DNA from: Streptomyces amritsarensis
GTDB taxonomy: Bacteria > Actinomycetota > Actinomycetes > Streptomycetales > Streptomycetaceae
Reading direction: 5' to 3'
Assembly: GCF_001953875.1 (NCBI RefSeq)
Contig: NZ_MQUR01000006.1
Span: forward strand, 91,937 to 147,384
DNA length: 55,448 nucleotides
Under the pieces are notes generated by a model. The model saw only the letters and a list, made by a program, of their open reading frames with translations. It did no database searches and was not told the origin of the DNA. A program made the position numbers and the translations under genes. This document shows, in pieces, positions 26,986 to 34,760 of the stretch. Every line of letters begins with the position of its first letter. Position 1 is the first letter of the stretch.

Positions 26986-27342
26986 TCACATCTCCTGGAT
27001 CTCCCGGACCTCGGCGCTGACGTTCCATTCCGCCGGGTGGATCTCCAGGAACCGCCGGGTCCATTCGACGGCCTCGGTCTTGTCCTTGCACTGGGTGAGG
27101 GAGTAGCCGCCGACGACCTCCTTGGTCTCGGTGAAGGGGCCGTCGGTGTAGCTGATCTTCCCGCCGGACCAGCTGAGGCGGGTCGCCTCGGAGGTGGGGA
27201 GCAGTCCCGCCGTGTCGAGCATGACGCCGGCCTTGGTGATCTCCTCGAGCAGGGCGCCCATGCGCTGCTCGAACTCCGGCGGGAACTCGTCGGGGGGCAG
27301 GTCCTGCTCGTCGATGCGGATCATCGTCAGGAAGCGCGGCAT
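26986..27342 (-). CDS. YciI/DGPF-domain protein, ECF42 partner
   Basis: A 118-residue single-domain protein of the YCII superfamily. The DGPF motif is in SYTDGPFTETKEVVGGY. DGPF proteins are the typical regulon members of ECF42 sigma factors, and the sigma gene follows directly. The biochemical role is unknown; YciI relatives have His/Asp pairs suggestive of hydrolase or ligand binding. The ATG at 27342 has an excellent GAGGAGTCACC ribosome site. An ECF42-type promoter lies about 50 bases upstream. Confidence 0.92.
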   Translation of the reverse strand: MPRFLTMIRIDEQDLPPDEFPPEFEQRMGALLEEITKAGVMLDTAGLLPTSEATRLSWSGGKISYTDGPFTETKEVVGGYSLTQCKDKTEAVEWTRRFLEIHPAEWNVSAEVREIQEM

Positions 27343-27393
27343 GGTGACTCCTCGGTCGCGGGGGCGGGGTCCTTCCCCGCCTCTCACCCTTGC

Positions 27394-27420
27394 GTCGAAC
27401 GGGAGGCGCCCGGATCGACA
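27394..27420 (-). promoter_or_regulatory. ECF42-type promoter of the DGPF/sigma operon
   Basis: On the minus strand TGTCGA (27420-27415) is followed after 17 bases by CGAC (27397-27394). This matches the published ECF42 consensus as I recall it: TGTCGA at -35 and CGA/TC at -10. The site is 52 bases before the DGPF start codon, implying autoregulation of the sigma operon. Confidence 0.8.
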
Positions 27421-27426
27421 GCCCTG

Positions 27427-27452
27427 GGGAAAATTCTTCGGGGAATTTTCCC
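27427..27452. repeat. Perfect AT-containing inverted repeat in a divergent promoter region
   Basis: GGGAAAATTC at 27427-27436 is repeated inverted as GAATTTTCCC at 27443-27452 around six bases. A run of A/T this long is rare in this DNA. It lies just upstream of the ECF42 -35 element and 85 bases before the divergent gene at 27537, so an operator is more likely than a terminator. The binding protein is unknown. Confidence 0.6.
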
Positions 27453-27536
27453 GGCCCGCAGCGGCCGGCGCCGCAGGCGGAGGAGCCCGCGTGTCCCGTC
27501 CGGTACCGGCCCTCCGGCGTGAGCAGAATCGGGAGC

Positions 27537-28196
27537 ATGAGCCCTGAAGGCCCGGACCCGGCGCAGACCCGTCCGCAGCGGCGGCGGCGCTTCGACGCGG
27601 TGCACCTGTGGACCACGACGGGGGCGAGCCTGATCGCGCTGGCCGTCTCCCTCTACAACCTCGTGGTCCTGCACCGGCAACCCGACGTGGACGTCGCACT
27701 GCCGCACGTGGTGCGTCTGGAACCGAGGGGGCCGGGAGGGAACGTGCACCTGTCCCTCCAGCCCACGATTTCCAGCCGGGTCCGCGCCGAGGACGTCGAG
27801 ATCATCACCGACACGGAGCTGCGGCTGCTGCCGGCCGATCCGAAGGTCGCGCGCCCCGCGTTCTACTGGGACGAATCGGGCACCTACAGCTACGACCACG
27901 CGTCCAACCGGCTGAGCTACCAGCGCACCGCCGACCCCACCCCGCTCGTGGTCGCCCAGGACAGCCCCCAGCAGCCGACGCTCCTGTTCAACGCCCACAC
28001 GTGGACGGTCGGTCCGGGCAGGTACGAGGGGACGCTCGTCCTGCACCGCGCCAGTACCGGGAGCCCGATCGAGAAGCCGTTCTGCCTCACGGTGTCCGCC
28101 GCGGCCGTGCGGACCTTCACCGCGGCTCCCGAACGCACGTTCTTCGAACTGCGCGACGACGTTCCGGGCGCGCCGGGCGCCTGTTACACCTTCTGA
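27537..28196 (+). CDS. Membrane-anchored hypothetical protein
   Basis: A 219-residue protein with a basic N-terminus (TRPQRRRRFDAVHLW), one membrane helix (TTTGASLIALAVSLYNLVVL, about residues 27-46) and a beta-rich extracytoplasmic domain of about 170 residues (GNVHLSLQPTISSRVRAEDV, WTVGPGRYEGTLVLHR). No family is recognised. The ATG at 27537 was chosen by its fit to the hydrophobic N-terminus. GGGAG lies just upstream, although closely spaced. Divergent from the DGPF operon and sharing the inverted repeat between them. Confidence 0.7.
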   Translation: MSPEGPDPAQTRPQRRRRFDAVHLWTTTGASLIALAVSLYNLVVLHRQPDVDVALPHVVRLEPRGPGGNVHLSLQPTISSRVRAEDVEIITDTELRLLPADPKVARPAFYWDESGTYSYDHASNRLSYQRTADPTPLVVAQDSPQQPTLLFNAHTWTVGPGRYEGTLVLHRASTGSPIEKPFCLTVSAAAVRTFTAAPERTFFELRDDVPGAPGACYTF

Positions 28197-28234
28197 CGCG
28201 CTGCGGCGGCTCCCCGCGCATGCGGGGGGTGTGG

Positions 28235-28504
28235 TCAGCGGCTGTCGCCGGTCCAGTCCCAGTGCCCCGGGTCTCCGGCGCGGCGGCGGTAGTGGGCGCG
28301 ACCGCCGGCCCCGTAGCGCCCTATCTCGGTGGGGAGGCGGGCCTCCTCGTCGAGCTGGGGCGCACTCCAGCCCGTGATGTCCAGGAGAAGGCCGTCGAGC
28401 GGGCCGCCGACCAGTTCGCCGTAGTCGTGGCCGGGGCGCGGGCCGGGATCGGGGTCCTCGTGGTCGGCGCCGTAGACCCGGCGCCGGAGCATCCTGTCGT
28501 CCAT
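28235..28504 (-). CDS. Small hypothetical protein
   Basis: An 89-residue acidic and Gly-rich protein (MDDRMLRRRVYGADHEDPDP, HDYGELVGGPLDGLLLDITG, GDPGHWDWTGDSR). The motif ELVGGPLDGLLLDITGW resembles small conserved Streptomyces proteins of unknown role. The ATG at 28504 is a guess. A GTG at 28519 would add five residues, and neither has a strong ribosome site. It converges on the preceding gene and is divergent from the thioredoxin-like gene. Confidence 0.55.
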   Translation of the reverse strand: MDDRMLRRRVYGADHEDPDPGPRPGHDYGELVGGPLDGLLLDITGWSAPQLDEEARLPTEIGRYGAGGRAHYRRRAGDPGHWDWTGDSR

Positions 28505-28618
28505 GTCGATCAGCTTCACAGGCGGCACTGACAACGGCCCGGCGGCCGCTCGTCCGGCCGGCGGCGATGATGGGGGCCGCGCCCCTGCGCAGGGGCCCAC
28601 GAGCGAGGAGCGACACGC

Positions 28619-28957
28619 ATGGCACACGGGGTGCACCGGCCGCAGGAGGACGCGGAGTTCGACTTCGTCCTGTCGATGGCGAGGGGTCCCGTCCTCGCCT
28701 ATTTCTGCGGCACCTGGCCCAAGGCGCTGGAGTCCTGCCGGGTGATGGACACGGTCGTCGGCGAGCTGGCGCGGGAGTACGGGACGCGTCTGACAGCCGT
28801 GCGCGCCGACATGACGCGTTGTCCCGGGCCGACGAAGCGCTACGGCGTGACCGGCGCGCCGACCGTCGTGCTCATCGAGGAGGGCGAGGCGGTCGCGAGC
28901 CAGGCGGGCCCGATGGACGTCGAGGAGTTCCGGGCGTTCCTGGACGCCCACCTCTGA
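28619..28957 (+). CDS. Thioredoxin-fold protein with atypical active site
   Basis: A 112-residue single thioredoxin fold: VLAYFCGTWPKAL at the active-site position, RADMTRCPGPTKRYGVTGAPTVVLIEEGE with the cis-Pro loop (GAPTVV), and a terminal helix. The usual WCxxC is replaced by FCGTWPKALESC, leaving one Cys in register and another ten residues on. It may act as a monothiol protein or chaperone rather than a disulfide reductase. The start follows GCGAGGAG nine bases upstream. Confidence 0.8.
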   Translation: MAHGVHRPQEDAEFDFVLSMARGPVLAYFCGTWPKALESCRVMDTVVGELAREYGTRLTAVRADMTRCPGPTKRYGVTGAPTVVLIEEGEAVASQAGPMDVEEFRAFLDAHL

Positions 28958-28974
28958 CCCGGGGCCCGGCGGGC

Positions 28975-29952
28975 TCACAGCTGGGCGACGGCCCGGCGTT
29001 CCAGGGCCAGCGACTGCTCCACGAGGGTGGCGAAGCCGTCGAGGAGCGCGCGCCGCGCGTCCGCGTCCGGGCCGGCGGTGCGGGCCAGTTCCGCGAGTCG
29101 GGACCAGTGCCCGGCCGACTCCCGGAACAGGGCGGCCGCGGCGGGCCGTCCGACGAGGTCGAGGAAGTCGGCGTAGAGCGGCCGGGTGGCTCCTGGGGCG
29201 GTCCACTCCCGCTCCAGGCAGGCGTACAGCCGGCGGGTCCCCGCGAGGAAGGCCTCCGGGGTGCCGAAGCGGCGCTCCCAGCCGTTCTTGGTGCGCCTGT
29301 CGCGCAGGTGCGCGGCGAGCTTCTCCATGCCGGAGAAGCCGAAGTTCACATCGAAGCGGTTGCCGAGCACGGGCCCGGTGAGGCGCGCGGCCGTGGCGGC
29401 GAGGGCCCCTTCGACGTCGGGGTCCCCGGTGGCGGGGCCGGTGGGCACGATCATCTCGTGCCGGCCCTTGCGGTGCCCGGACCAGGCTGCGCCGAACTCC
29501 TCGCGGGGGATCCGGTGGGGTGTCGGGGCCGTGTCCTCGACGTAGAGGGTGTCGCCGTCGCGGCCGGCGAGGACCACGGTGTACGGATCGGCTCCGGCCG
29601 GCTCGTCGCCGGCCCCGTGCCACGGGAGCCCTGACCGGTCGACGGTGCAGAACACCGGGCGCCCGGCGTCGAGCGCCGCGTGCACCCGGTCCCAGCGCGG
29701 CCCGGCGCTGTGGGCCACGTCGTAGGGGACGCGGAGCCGGTCGAGGGCGGAGCGGACCCAGGATCCGGGGTGGGCCTGGGCGACGATCGTGAGCTGGGGC
29801 GGGCGGCCGGTGTACTCGAAGACGAAGTACATGAAGCCGATGCCGCCGGCGAGGCCGGCCACGAGCGCCTCGTCGTGCGTGCCGCCGAGGGCGTGCCGGA
29901 CGAGGGAGCTCTCCCGGTGGCGCCCGGTCCCGAATTCCTCGTACAGGAGCAT
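28975..29952 (-). CDS. BtrH N-terminal / DUF4872 domain protein
   Basis: A 325-residue protein. Residues about 10-140 match the BtrH N-terminal domain, a papain-like Cys-protease fold of acyltransferases (GTHDEALVAGLAGGIGFMYF, GRPVFCTVDRSGLPWHG, DPYTVVLAGRDGDTLYVEDT), followed by a helical DUF4872-like region (MEKLAAHLRDRRTKNGWERR). BtrH transfers an acyl group from a carrier protein in butirosin biosynthesis. In this relative the N-terminal Cys nucleophile is not obvious: the Cys-rich position reads GGTHDEA, so activity may differ. No carrier protein is nearby. Its start is 32 bases from a TetR-type palindrome. Confidence 0.78.
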   Translation of the reverse strand: MLLYEEFGTGRHRESSLVRHALGGTHDEALVAGLAGGIGFMYFVFEYTGRPPQLTIVAQAHPGSWVRSALDRLRVPYDVAHSAGPRWDRVHAALDAGRPVFCTVDRSGLPWHGAGDEPAGADPYTVVLAGRDGDTLYVEDTAPTPHRIPREEFGAAWSGHRKGRHEMIVPTGPATGDPDVEGALAATAARLTGPVLGNRFDVNFGFSGMEKLAAHLRDRRTKNGWERRFGTPEAFLAGTRRLYACLEREWTAPGATRPLYADFLDLVGRPAAAALFRESAGHWSRLAELARTAGPDADARRALLDGFATLVEQSLALERRAVAQL

Positions 29953-29983
29953 GCGAGCAGCGTAGCGGCGGGGTCGGACAGCC

Positions 29984-30011
29984 AACTTCCTGTACAGTTG
30001 TCCAGGAAGTT
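29984..30011. promoter_or_regulatory. TetR-type operator palindrome
   Basis: AACTTCCTG (29984-29992) and CAGGAAGTT (30003-30011) form a perfect 9-bp inverted repeat around TACAGTTGTC. It sits between the divergent BtrH-like gene and the DUF1304-TetR operon, directly upstream of the latter. The TetR protein encoded at 30401 is the obvious candidate ligand and would autoregulate. The same palindrome style is common before DUF1304/TetR pairs. Confidence 0.82.
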
Positions 30012-30050
30012 TCCCTCCCTCGTTCCTTCTCGCAAGAAGTGGAGGCGGCC

Positions 30051-30404
30051 ATGCAGACGGTCGCTCTGATCCTGATCGGCCTCGTGGCCGCCCTGCACGC
30101 GTACTTCCTGGTCCTGGAGATGTTCCTGTGGCAGCGGCCGCCGGGCCGGGCGCTGCACGGCTTCGACGCCGACACCGCCCGGCTGACCGCGCCGCTCGCC
30201 GCCAACCAGGGCCTGTACAACGGCTTCCTCGCCGCAGGCCTGGTGTGGGGGCTGGTCATCGGCTCGCTCGCCGTGCAGGTCTTCTTCCTCGTCTGCGTGA
30301 TCGTCGCCGGCGTGTTCGGGGCGGCGACCGCCAACCGGCGGATCCTCTTCGCCCAGGCCGTACCGGGCGCCCTCGCGCTCGGCGCCGCACTGGCGGCCGC
30401 ATGA
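30051..30404 (+). CDS. DUF1304 membrane protein
   Basis: A 117-residue membrane protein with four helices (ALILIGLVAALHAYFLVLEM, QGLYNGFLAAGLVWGLVIGS, VQVFFLVCVIVAGVFGAATA, LFAQAVPGALALGAALAAA). The motif EMFLWQRPPGRALHGF and NQGLYNGFLAAG are DUF1304 hallmarks. Function is unknown, but these are commonly controlled by an adjacent TetR repressor. The ATG at 30051 has GGAGG five bases upstream. It overlaps the TetR gene by ATGA. Confidence 0.9.
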   Translation: MQTVALILIGLVAALHAYFLVLEMFLWQRPPGRALHGFDADTARLTAPLAANQGLYNGFLAAGLVWGLVIGSLAVQVFFLVCVIVAGVFGAATANRRILFAQAVPGALALGAALAAA

Positions 30405-30970
30405 CCCCGGAGGATCCGCGTACGGCCCGGACGAAGGGGCGGCTGCGGGAGGGCCTGCTGGCCGAGTGCGCCGGCCGGCCGCTCGCGGAGGTCAGCGTCT
30501 CGGCGGTGGTCCGCCGGGCCGGCGTCGGGCGGGCCACCTTCTACCTGCACTACGAGGACCTCACCGCCCTCGCCGTCGACGCGTGCGCGGACGTGGTGCA
30601 CGCGGCGGTGGACGCGCTGCACGCCTGGCAGACCGGCCCCTCGCCGCTGCCCCCGGCGAGGCCCCCGGCGGCCCTGGCCGAGTTCCTGGCGGGGGCGGCG
30701 GCCCGGGCGCCGCTCTACCGCACCCTGCTCCTCCCGGGCGGCGGCGGCCCCCTCGGCGACCGGCTGCACCGGGAGCTGCGCGCCCGCGCCCGCGCCGAGC
30801 GCGCGGCGGTGGGCGCCCCCCGGCCCGAGCTCGTGGCCTCGGCGGTCGCCGCCACCTTCACCGGGGTCCTCGCGGACTGGCTGCACGAGGAGATCCCGGC
30901 GGACCCGACCGCCCTCGCGGATCACTTGTGGCCGCTACTGCTGGCCCTGCACCGGGCCGCCACGGCCTGA
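30401..30970 (+). CDS. TetR-family transcriptional repressor
   Basis: A 189-residue regulator. N-terminal helix-turn-helix: RTARTKGRLREGLLAECAGR, VSVSAVVRRAGVGRATFYLH with the TFYxHY signature. The C-terminal ligand domain is all-alpha (ALAEFLAGAAARAPLYRTLL, ATFTGVLADWLHEEI). Translationally coupled to the DUF1304 gene and probably repressing it through the palindrome at 29984-30011. A terminator hairpin follows 20 bases after the stop. Confidence 0.92.
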   Translation: MTPEDPRTARTKGRLREGLLAECAGRPLAEVSVSAVVRRAGVGRATFYLHYEDLTALAVDACADVVHAAVDALHAWQTGPSPLPPARPPAALAEFLAGAAARAPLYRTLLLPGGGGPLGDRLHRELRARARAERAAVGAPRPELVASAVAATFTGVLADWLHEEIPADPTALADHLWPLLLALHRAATA

Positions 30971-30990
30971 GGCCGGTCCGGAATGCCGAA

Positions 30991-31016
30991 AGCCCCGCCG
31001 GCGGACCGGCGGGGCT
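30991..31016. terminator. Bidirectional terminator hairpin
   Basis: AGCCCCGCCG (30991-31000) pairs perfectly with CGGCGGGGCT (31007-31016) around GCGGAC. AAA precedes and TTCGTT follows. It lies between the convergent TetR and cold-shock genes and serves both. Confidence 0.85.
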
Positions 31017-31046
31017 TCGTTCACGGCACGCGGCTCGTGGTGGCGG

Positions 31047-31253
31047 CTATCCGATGGGGACCACGTTCTCGGCCTGGGGGCCCTTCGGCCCCTGGGTGAC
31101 GGTGTAGTCGACCCGCGCGTTCTCCTCCAGCGACTTGAAGCCCTGGGTCTGGATCGCGGAGAAGTGCACGAACACATCAGGACCGCCGTCGTCCTGCTGG
31201 ATGAAGCCGAACCCCTTCTCCGAGTTGAACCACTTCACGACACCTGTTGCCAT
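31047..31253 (-). CDS. Cold-shock family RNA chaperone
   Basis: A 68-residue single cold-shock domain, full length. RNP1 is KGFGFI and RNP2 VFVHF, with [13 protein letters not shown] at the N-terminus and the C-terminal [10 protein letters not shown]. It binds single-stranded RNA/DNA and loosens secondary structure in the cytoplasm. The 171 bases upstream contain no gene and probably form the long leader typical of csp mRNAs. Streptomyces carry many paralogues, so no specific symbol is given. Confidence 0.96.
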   Translation of the reverse strand: MATGVVKWFNSEKGFGFIQQDDGGPDVFVHFSAIQTQGFKSLEENARVDYTVTQGPKGPQAENVVPIG

Positions 31254-31424
31254 CTTGCTGATCCTTCACAATGGTCCACTGCGGGCCGCACACGCGGCCG
31301 TCTCGATCCTGCCCAACAGTCCCGCGGAGCACACGCCGGACGCGGCCAACTGGGGCGCGTCGCGCGCTCGAACTTACGATCGCCCTGTCCGCGATACGAG
31401 GGATCGGGCCCGCACCGCACGGGC

Positions 31425-31796
31425 TCACGCGCCCTCCCCGGCGGCCGGCAGCGGCGCCGCGGGACGGGGGTGGGACCGGGCGGCCGCGACGGCCCGGCGG
31501 GGTCCGCCGGCCCGGCAGCCCAGGCAGTCGGCATGCCCGGCGCGGGCCGCGCTGTCGCGGGTGCGCCAGTCCCATGCGGATTCCGGACGGGGGCCGCTCG
31601 GCTTGCCCCATCCGGCCAGGTGCAGCAGCCAGGTGACGACGCCGGCCAGGACGACGACGGCGAGGCCGATCAGGATCCCGGGCGGCCAGGCCGCGCAGAC
31701 GGCGACCCCCGCGCCGGTGAAGCCCAGCAGGGCCAACGTGGTTCCGGTCCAGCCGGCCACCGTGTGGCCGAGATCGACGTGACCGTGCGCGCTCAT
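31425..31796 (-). CDS. HGxxPAAW-type small membrane protein (DUF6704-like)
   Basis: A 123-residue membrane protein. N-terminal HGHVDLGHTVAGWTGTT precedes two membrane helices (LALLGFTGAGVAVCAAW, ILIGLAVVVLAGVVTWLLHL), and the cytoplasmic tail has ADCLGCR. The combination of His-Gly start and CxxC tail marks a family of small Streptomyces membrane proteins I know as HGxxPAAW/DUF6704. The role is unknown. The C-terminal 25 residues are low-complexity. It is divergent from a MarR gene and shares palindromic operators with it. Confidence 0.7.
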   Translation of the reverse strand: MSAHGHVDLGHTVAGWTGTTLALLGFTGAGVAVCAAWPPGILIGLAVVVLAGVVTWLLHLAGWGKPSGPRPESAWDWRTRDSAARAGHADCLGCRAGGPRRAVAAARSHPRPAAPLPAAGEGA

Positions 31797-31843
31797 GATT
31801 CTCCCTGGTCGGAGGGCAGCAGTAGGCTCAGGACAAGGAGATG

Positions 31844-31885
31844 CTTATTTCGCGAGATAAGTATCTCATCAGCTAAGTAACTTAG
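31844..31885. promoter_or_regulatory. Two palindromic MarR-type operator sites
   Basis: An 18-bp palindrome with one mismatched pair (31844-31861, CTTAT...ATAAG with TCGCGA at its centre) and a 13-bp palindrome CTAAGTAACTTAG (31873-31885) lie in an AT-rich island between divergent genes. The second ends 19 bases before the MarR start codon. They are probable autoregulatory sites for the MarR protein. Confidence 0.75.
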
Positions 31886-31903
31886 ATGCTAAGGAGTATG
31901 TGC

Positions 31904-32425
31904 GTGCAGGGCAAGCCCCGCCCCTCGGCCACGGCCGCGGAGGCGCTTTCGCGCATGGACCAGTTCGTCGCACTGGGCATCGTCGGCCAGCAGGAGGTGG
32001 CGCAGCGGCTCGGGCTCAACGTCACCGACCTGACCTGCCTCGGGCACATCCTGGGTGCCGGGGAGAACCCGCTCGCCGCCGGCGACCTGGCCGAGCTGGT
32101 GGACCTCACCACGGGCGCCGTCACCGGCGTCCTCAACCGCCTCGAGAAGGCCGGCTACGCGCGCCGCCGGCCCGACCCTGCCGACCGGCGCCGGGTGCGG
32201 GTCGTGGCCGAGCCGGCCGCGGCGGCCCGGGTCTTCGCTGTCTACCAGCCGTTCTACGACCGCCTCGGCACGCTGTTCGCCGACTACACCCCCGACGAGA
32301 CCGCCGTGATCGCGGACTTCTTCGAGCGCGCCGCGGCCGAGGTCCGCGCCCACTGCGCCGAGGTCCGCTCCGGCGGTCTCGACGCCCCGGAGGGCCTGCC
32401 CCCCGCTGGTACCATGGGCGGTTGA
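31904..32425 (+). CDS. MarR-family transcriptional regulator
   Basis: A 173-residue winged-helix regulator: helix-turn-helix LAAGDLAELVDLTTGAVTGV and LNRLEKAGYARRRPDPADRR (wing DPADRRR). Dimerisation helices lie at both ends. GTG 31904 is preferred because AAGGAG lies seven bases upstream; the ATGs at 31886 and 31898 are respectively upstream of and too near that site. The DEAD-box helicase gene follows after 42 bases and could be cotranscribed. Confidence 0.88.
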   Translation: MQGKPRPSATAAEALSRMDQFVALGIVGQQEVAQRLGLNVTDLTCLGHILGAGENPLAAGDLAELVDLTTGAVTGVLNRLEKAGYARRRPDPADRRRVRVVAEPAAAARVFAVYQPFYDRLGTLFADYTPDETAVIADFFERAAAEVRAHCAEVRSGGLDAPEGLPPAGTMGG

Positions 32426-32467
32426 CCATCTTCTTTTCTTCTTCCCCGCTGCTTCGAAAGGTCCTGC

Positions 32468-33955
32468 ATGAGGAACCCGTCAGCTCATGGCCGCTTCGGT
32501 GTGAAGGGCGGTGCGAAGGGCGGCGCCAAGTCCGCCGCCAAGGCCCCCCGCAGCATCGGGCCGCAGGGTGAGTTCGCGATGCCCGAGCCGAAGTCGCCGG
32601 CGCTGGCGCCGGTGGAGTCGTTCTCCGAGCTCGACCTGCCCGTGGAGCTGGTGGAGACCATGGCCGCCCAGTCGGTCACCCGGCCGTTCCCGATCCAGGC
32701 CGCCACCCTCCCGAACGCCCTCGCCGGGCGTGACGTCCTCGGGCGCGGGCGGACCGGCTCCGGCAAGACCCTGGCCTTCGGGCTGGCCCTGCTGGCGCGC
32801 ACCGCGGGACGGCAGGCCGACCCGAAGCGCCCGCTGGCGCTGGTCCTGGTACCGACGCGCGAGCTGGCGCAGCAGGTGACCGAGGCGCTGGAGCCGTACG
32901 CGGCGGCCCTGCGGCTGCGGATGGCCACGGTGGTCGGCGGACTCTCCATCGGCCGGCAGGTGAGCGCCCTGCGGACCGGGGCCGAGGTCGTCGTGGCCAC
33001 CCCGGGCCGGCTCAGCGACCTGGTCGGGCGGCGCGACGTGCACCTGGAGCGGGTACGCATCACCGTGCTCGACGAGGCCGACCAGATGTGCGACATGGGC
33101 TTCATGCCGCAGGTCACGGAGATCCTGGACCAGGTGCACCACGCGGGCCAGAAGATGCTCTTCTCGGCGACCCTGGACCGCAACGTCGACCAGCTGGTGC
33201 GCACGTACCTGAAGGACCCCGTCTCGTCGTCCGTCGACCCGCAGGCGGGCGCCGTGACGACGATGGACCACCACGTCCTGCACATCCACGCGGCCGACAA
33301 GGTCTCGGCGGCGACCGAGATCGCGGCCCGCGACAACCGGGTGCTGATGTTCCTCGACACCAAGCACGGCGTCGACCAGTTCGTGAAGCACCTGCGCGCG
33401 ATGGGTGTACGGGCGGAGGGGCTGCACAGCGGCAAGTCGCAGCCGCAGCGCACCCGCACCCTGGCGCAGTTCAAGTCCGGGGCCGTCACCGTGCTGGTCG
33501 CGACGAACGTCGCCGCGCGCGGCATCCACATCGACGACCTCGACCTCGTCGTCAACGTCGACCCGCCGGCCGACCACAAGGACTACCTGCACCGCGGCGG
33601 CCGGACCGCCCGGGCCGGCGAGTCCGGCCGGGTCGTCACGCTCGTCACCCCCAACCAGCGCCGCGACATGGTGCGGCTGCTGTCCGACGCCCGGATCCGG
33701 CCGACGATCACGCAGGTCCGCTCCGGTGAGGCTGCGCTCAGCCGGATCACCGGCGCGAAGGCCCCGTCCGGCGTGCCGCTGTCCGGCTCGGCGCCGACCG
33801 ACGCCCAGGGCAGGCCGTCGGGGACGGAGCTCGGCTTCCGCGGCATCGGCACCCGGCCGGGCCGGCCCGGGAAGGGCAAGGAGTCCCGCAAGACGCTGGA
33901 GGCCCGCCAGCAGGCCGAGGCGCGCCGCGCCGCCCGGGTGCGCCGCGGCATCTGA
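32468..33955 (+). CDS. DEAD-box RNA helicase
   Basis: A 495-residue ATP-dependent RNA helicase. Motifs in order: Q-motif FPIQAATLPNALAGRDVLG, I GRTGSGKT, Ia PTRELAQQ, Ib TPGRL, II DEAD, III SAT, IV region VLMFLDTKHGVDQFVKHL, V ARGIHIDDLDLVVN, VI HRGGRTARAG. The N-terminus is Lys/Gly/Ala-rich and the C-terminus Arg-rich, both likely RNA-binding. Motif V has ARGIH in place of ARGID. Such helicases work in ribosome assembly and RNA decay and are often cold-induced. AAAGG precedes the ATG. Confidence 0.94.
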   Translation: MRNPSAHGRFGVKGGAKGGAKSAAKAPRSIGPQGEFAMPEPKSPALAPVESFSELDLPVELVETMAAQSVTRPFPIQAATLPNALAGRDVLGRGRTGSGKTLAFGLALLARTAGRQADPKRPLALVLVPTRELAQQVTEALEPYAAALRLRMATVVGGLSIGRQVSALRTGAEVVVATPGRLSDLVGRRDVHLERVRITVLDEADQMCDMGFMPQVTEILDQVHHAGQKMLFSATLDRNVDQLVRTYLKDPVSSSVDPQAGAVTTMDHHVLHIHAADKVSAATEIAARDNRVLMFLDTKHGVDQFVKHLRAMGVRAEGLHSGKSQPQRTRTLAQFKSGAVTVLVATNVAARGIHIDDLDLVVNVDPPADHKDYLHRGGRTARAGESGRVVTLVTPNQRRDMVRLLSDARIRPTITQVRSGEAALSRITGAKAPSGVPLSGSAPTDAQGRPSGTELGFRGIGTRPGRPGKGKESRKTLEARQQAEARRAARVRRGI

Positions 33956-33988
33956 CCGTCTGGACACCGTCCGGGGCGGCCCGCCAGG

Positions 33989-34750
33989 TCAGTCCCGTTC
34001 GAAGGCGTGCGAGTGGCCGATGACGCGGAAGCCGCGCCGCTCGTACCAGTGGCGCGGCCAGTCCGTCGCGTCGGCGGTCAGGAAGCGGGTGTCGCAGCCC
34101 TCGTCCGCGGCCAGGCTCAGGGCGGTGGCCACGACGGCGTCGGCGTGGCCGCGCCCGAAGTGCGCCTGCGAGGTCATCAGGTCCTCGATCTGGGCCGTGC
34201 CGGCCGCGGGGTCGAGGTAGAGGTCGGCCCAGGAGGCGACCTCCCCGTCCTCGGCGCGGGAGCCGATGAAGCGGACGTCGTCGGCGCCGCGCAGGCGGGC
34301 CTCGCGCCGGTCGACGAGATGGCGCACGACCTCGTCGTCGACGTCCGGGAGGATGCCGCGCCAGCGGGTGGTGAGCGGGCCGCGCAGTGCGTCGAGGCCG
34401 ACCTCCTGCGCGTCCGCGCGGGCCGGCACCGGTCCGGTGTGGAGCATCACCAGATAGGCGGTGTGGGTGTAGCCGGCACGGACCAGCGGTCCGGCGCACG
34501 CCCGGGCGGTCTCGTCGTCGAGGACGCTGACCAGGCGGTGCGGCAGGTGGCCGAGTGCCTCCTCCGCGACGGCGGGCAGCGCCTCGGGGTCGACGGCCCC
34601 CTCGATGACGACCTGGTTGTTCCCGCGGGAGTGCGCGAAGGCGTCGTCGTAGGCGGCGAACCCGCCGGGCAGCCGGACGGTACGGGCGGCCTGGCGGCGG
34701 GCGAAGGCCGCCAGGAACCCGTTGATCCTGGAGAGGTGCTCGCTGGTCAC
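33989..34750 (-). CDS. GNAT-family N-acetyltransferase
   Basis: A 253-residue protein with a C-terminal GNAT domain: ASWADLYLDPAAGTAQIEDL and FGRGHADAVVATALSLAADE hold the acetyl-CoA loop (here HFGRGHAD for QxxGxA), and WYERRGFRVIGHSHAFERD is the final strand. The N-terminal half is a diverged partner domain. GTG start at 34750. Substrate unknown. Its start is 10 bases from the MITE-like element, which therefore occupies its promoter region. Confidence 0.85.
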   Translation of the reverse strand: MTSEHLSRINGFLAAFARRQAARTVRLPGGFAAYDDAFAHSRGNNQVVIEGAVDPEALPAVAEEALGHLPHRLVSVLDDETARACAGPLVRAGYTHTAYLVMLHTGPVPARADAQEVGLDALRGPLTTRWRGILPDVDDEVVRHLVDRREARLRGADDVRFIGSRAEDGEVASWADLYLDPAAGTAQIEDLMTSQAHFGRGHADAVVATALSLAADEGCDTRFLTADATDWPRHWYERRGFRVIGHSHAFERD

Positions 34751-34760
34751 CCGGGCAGCC

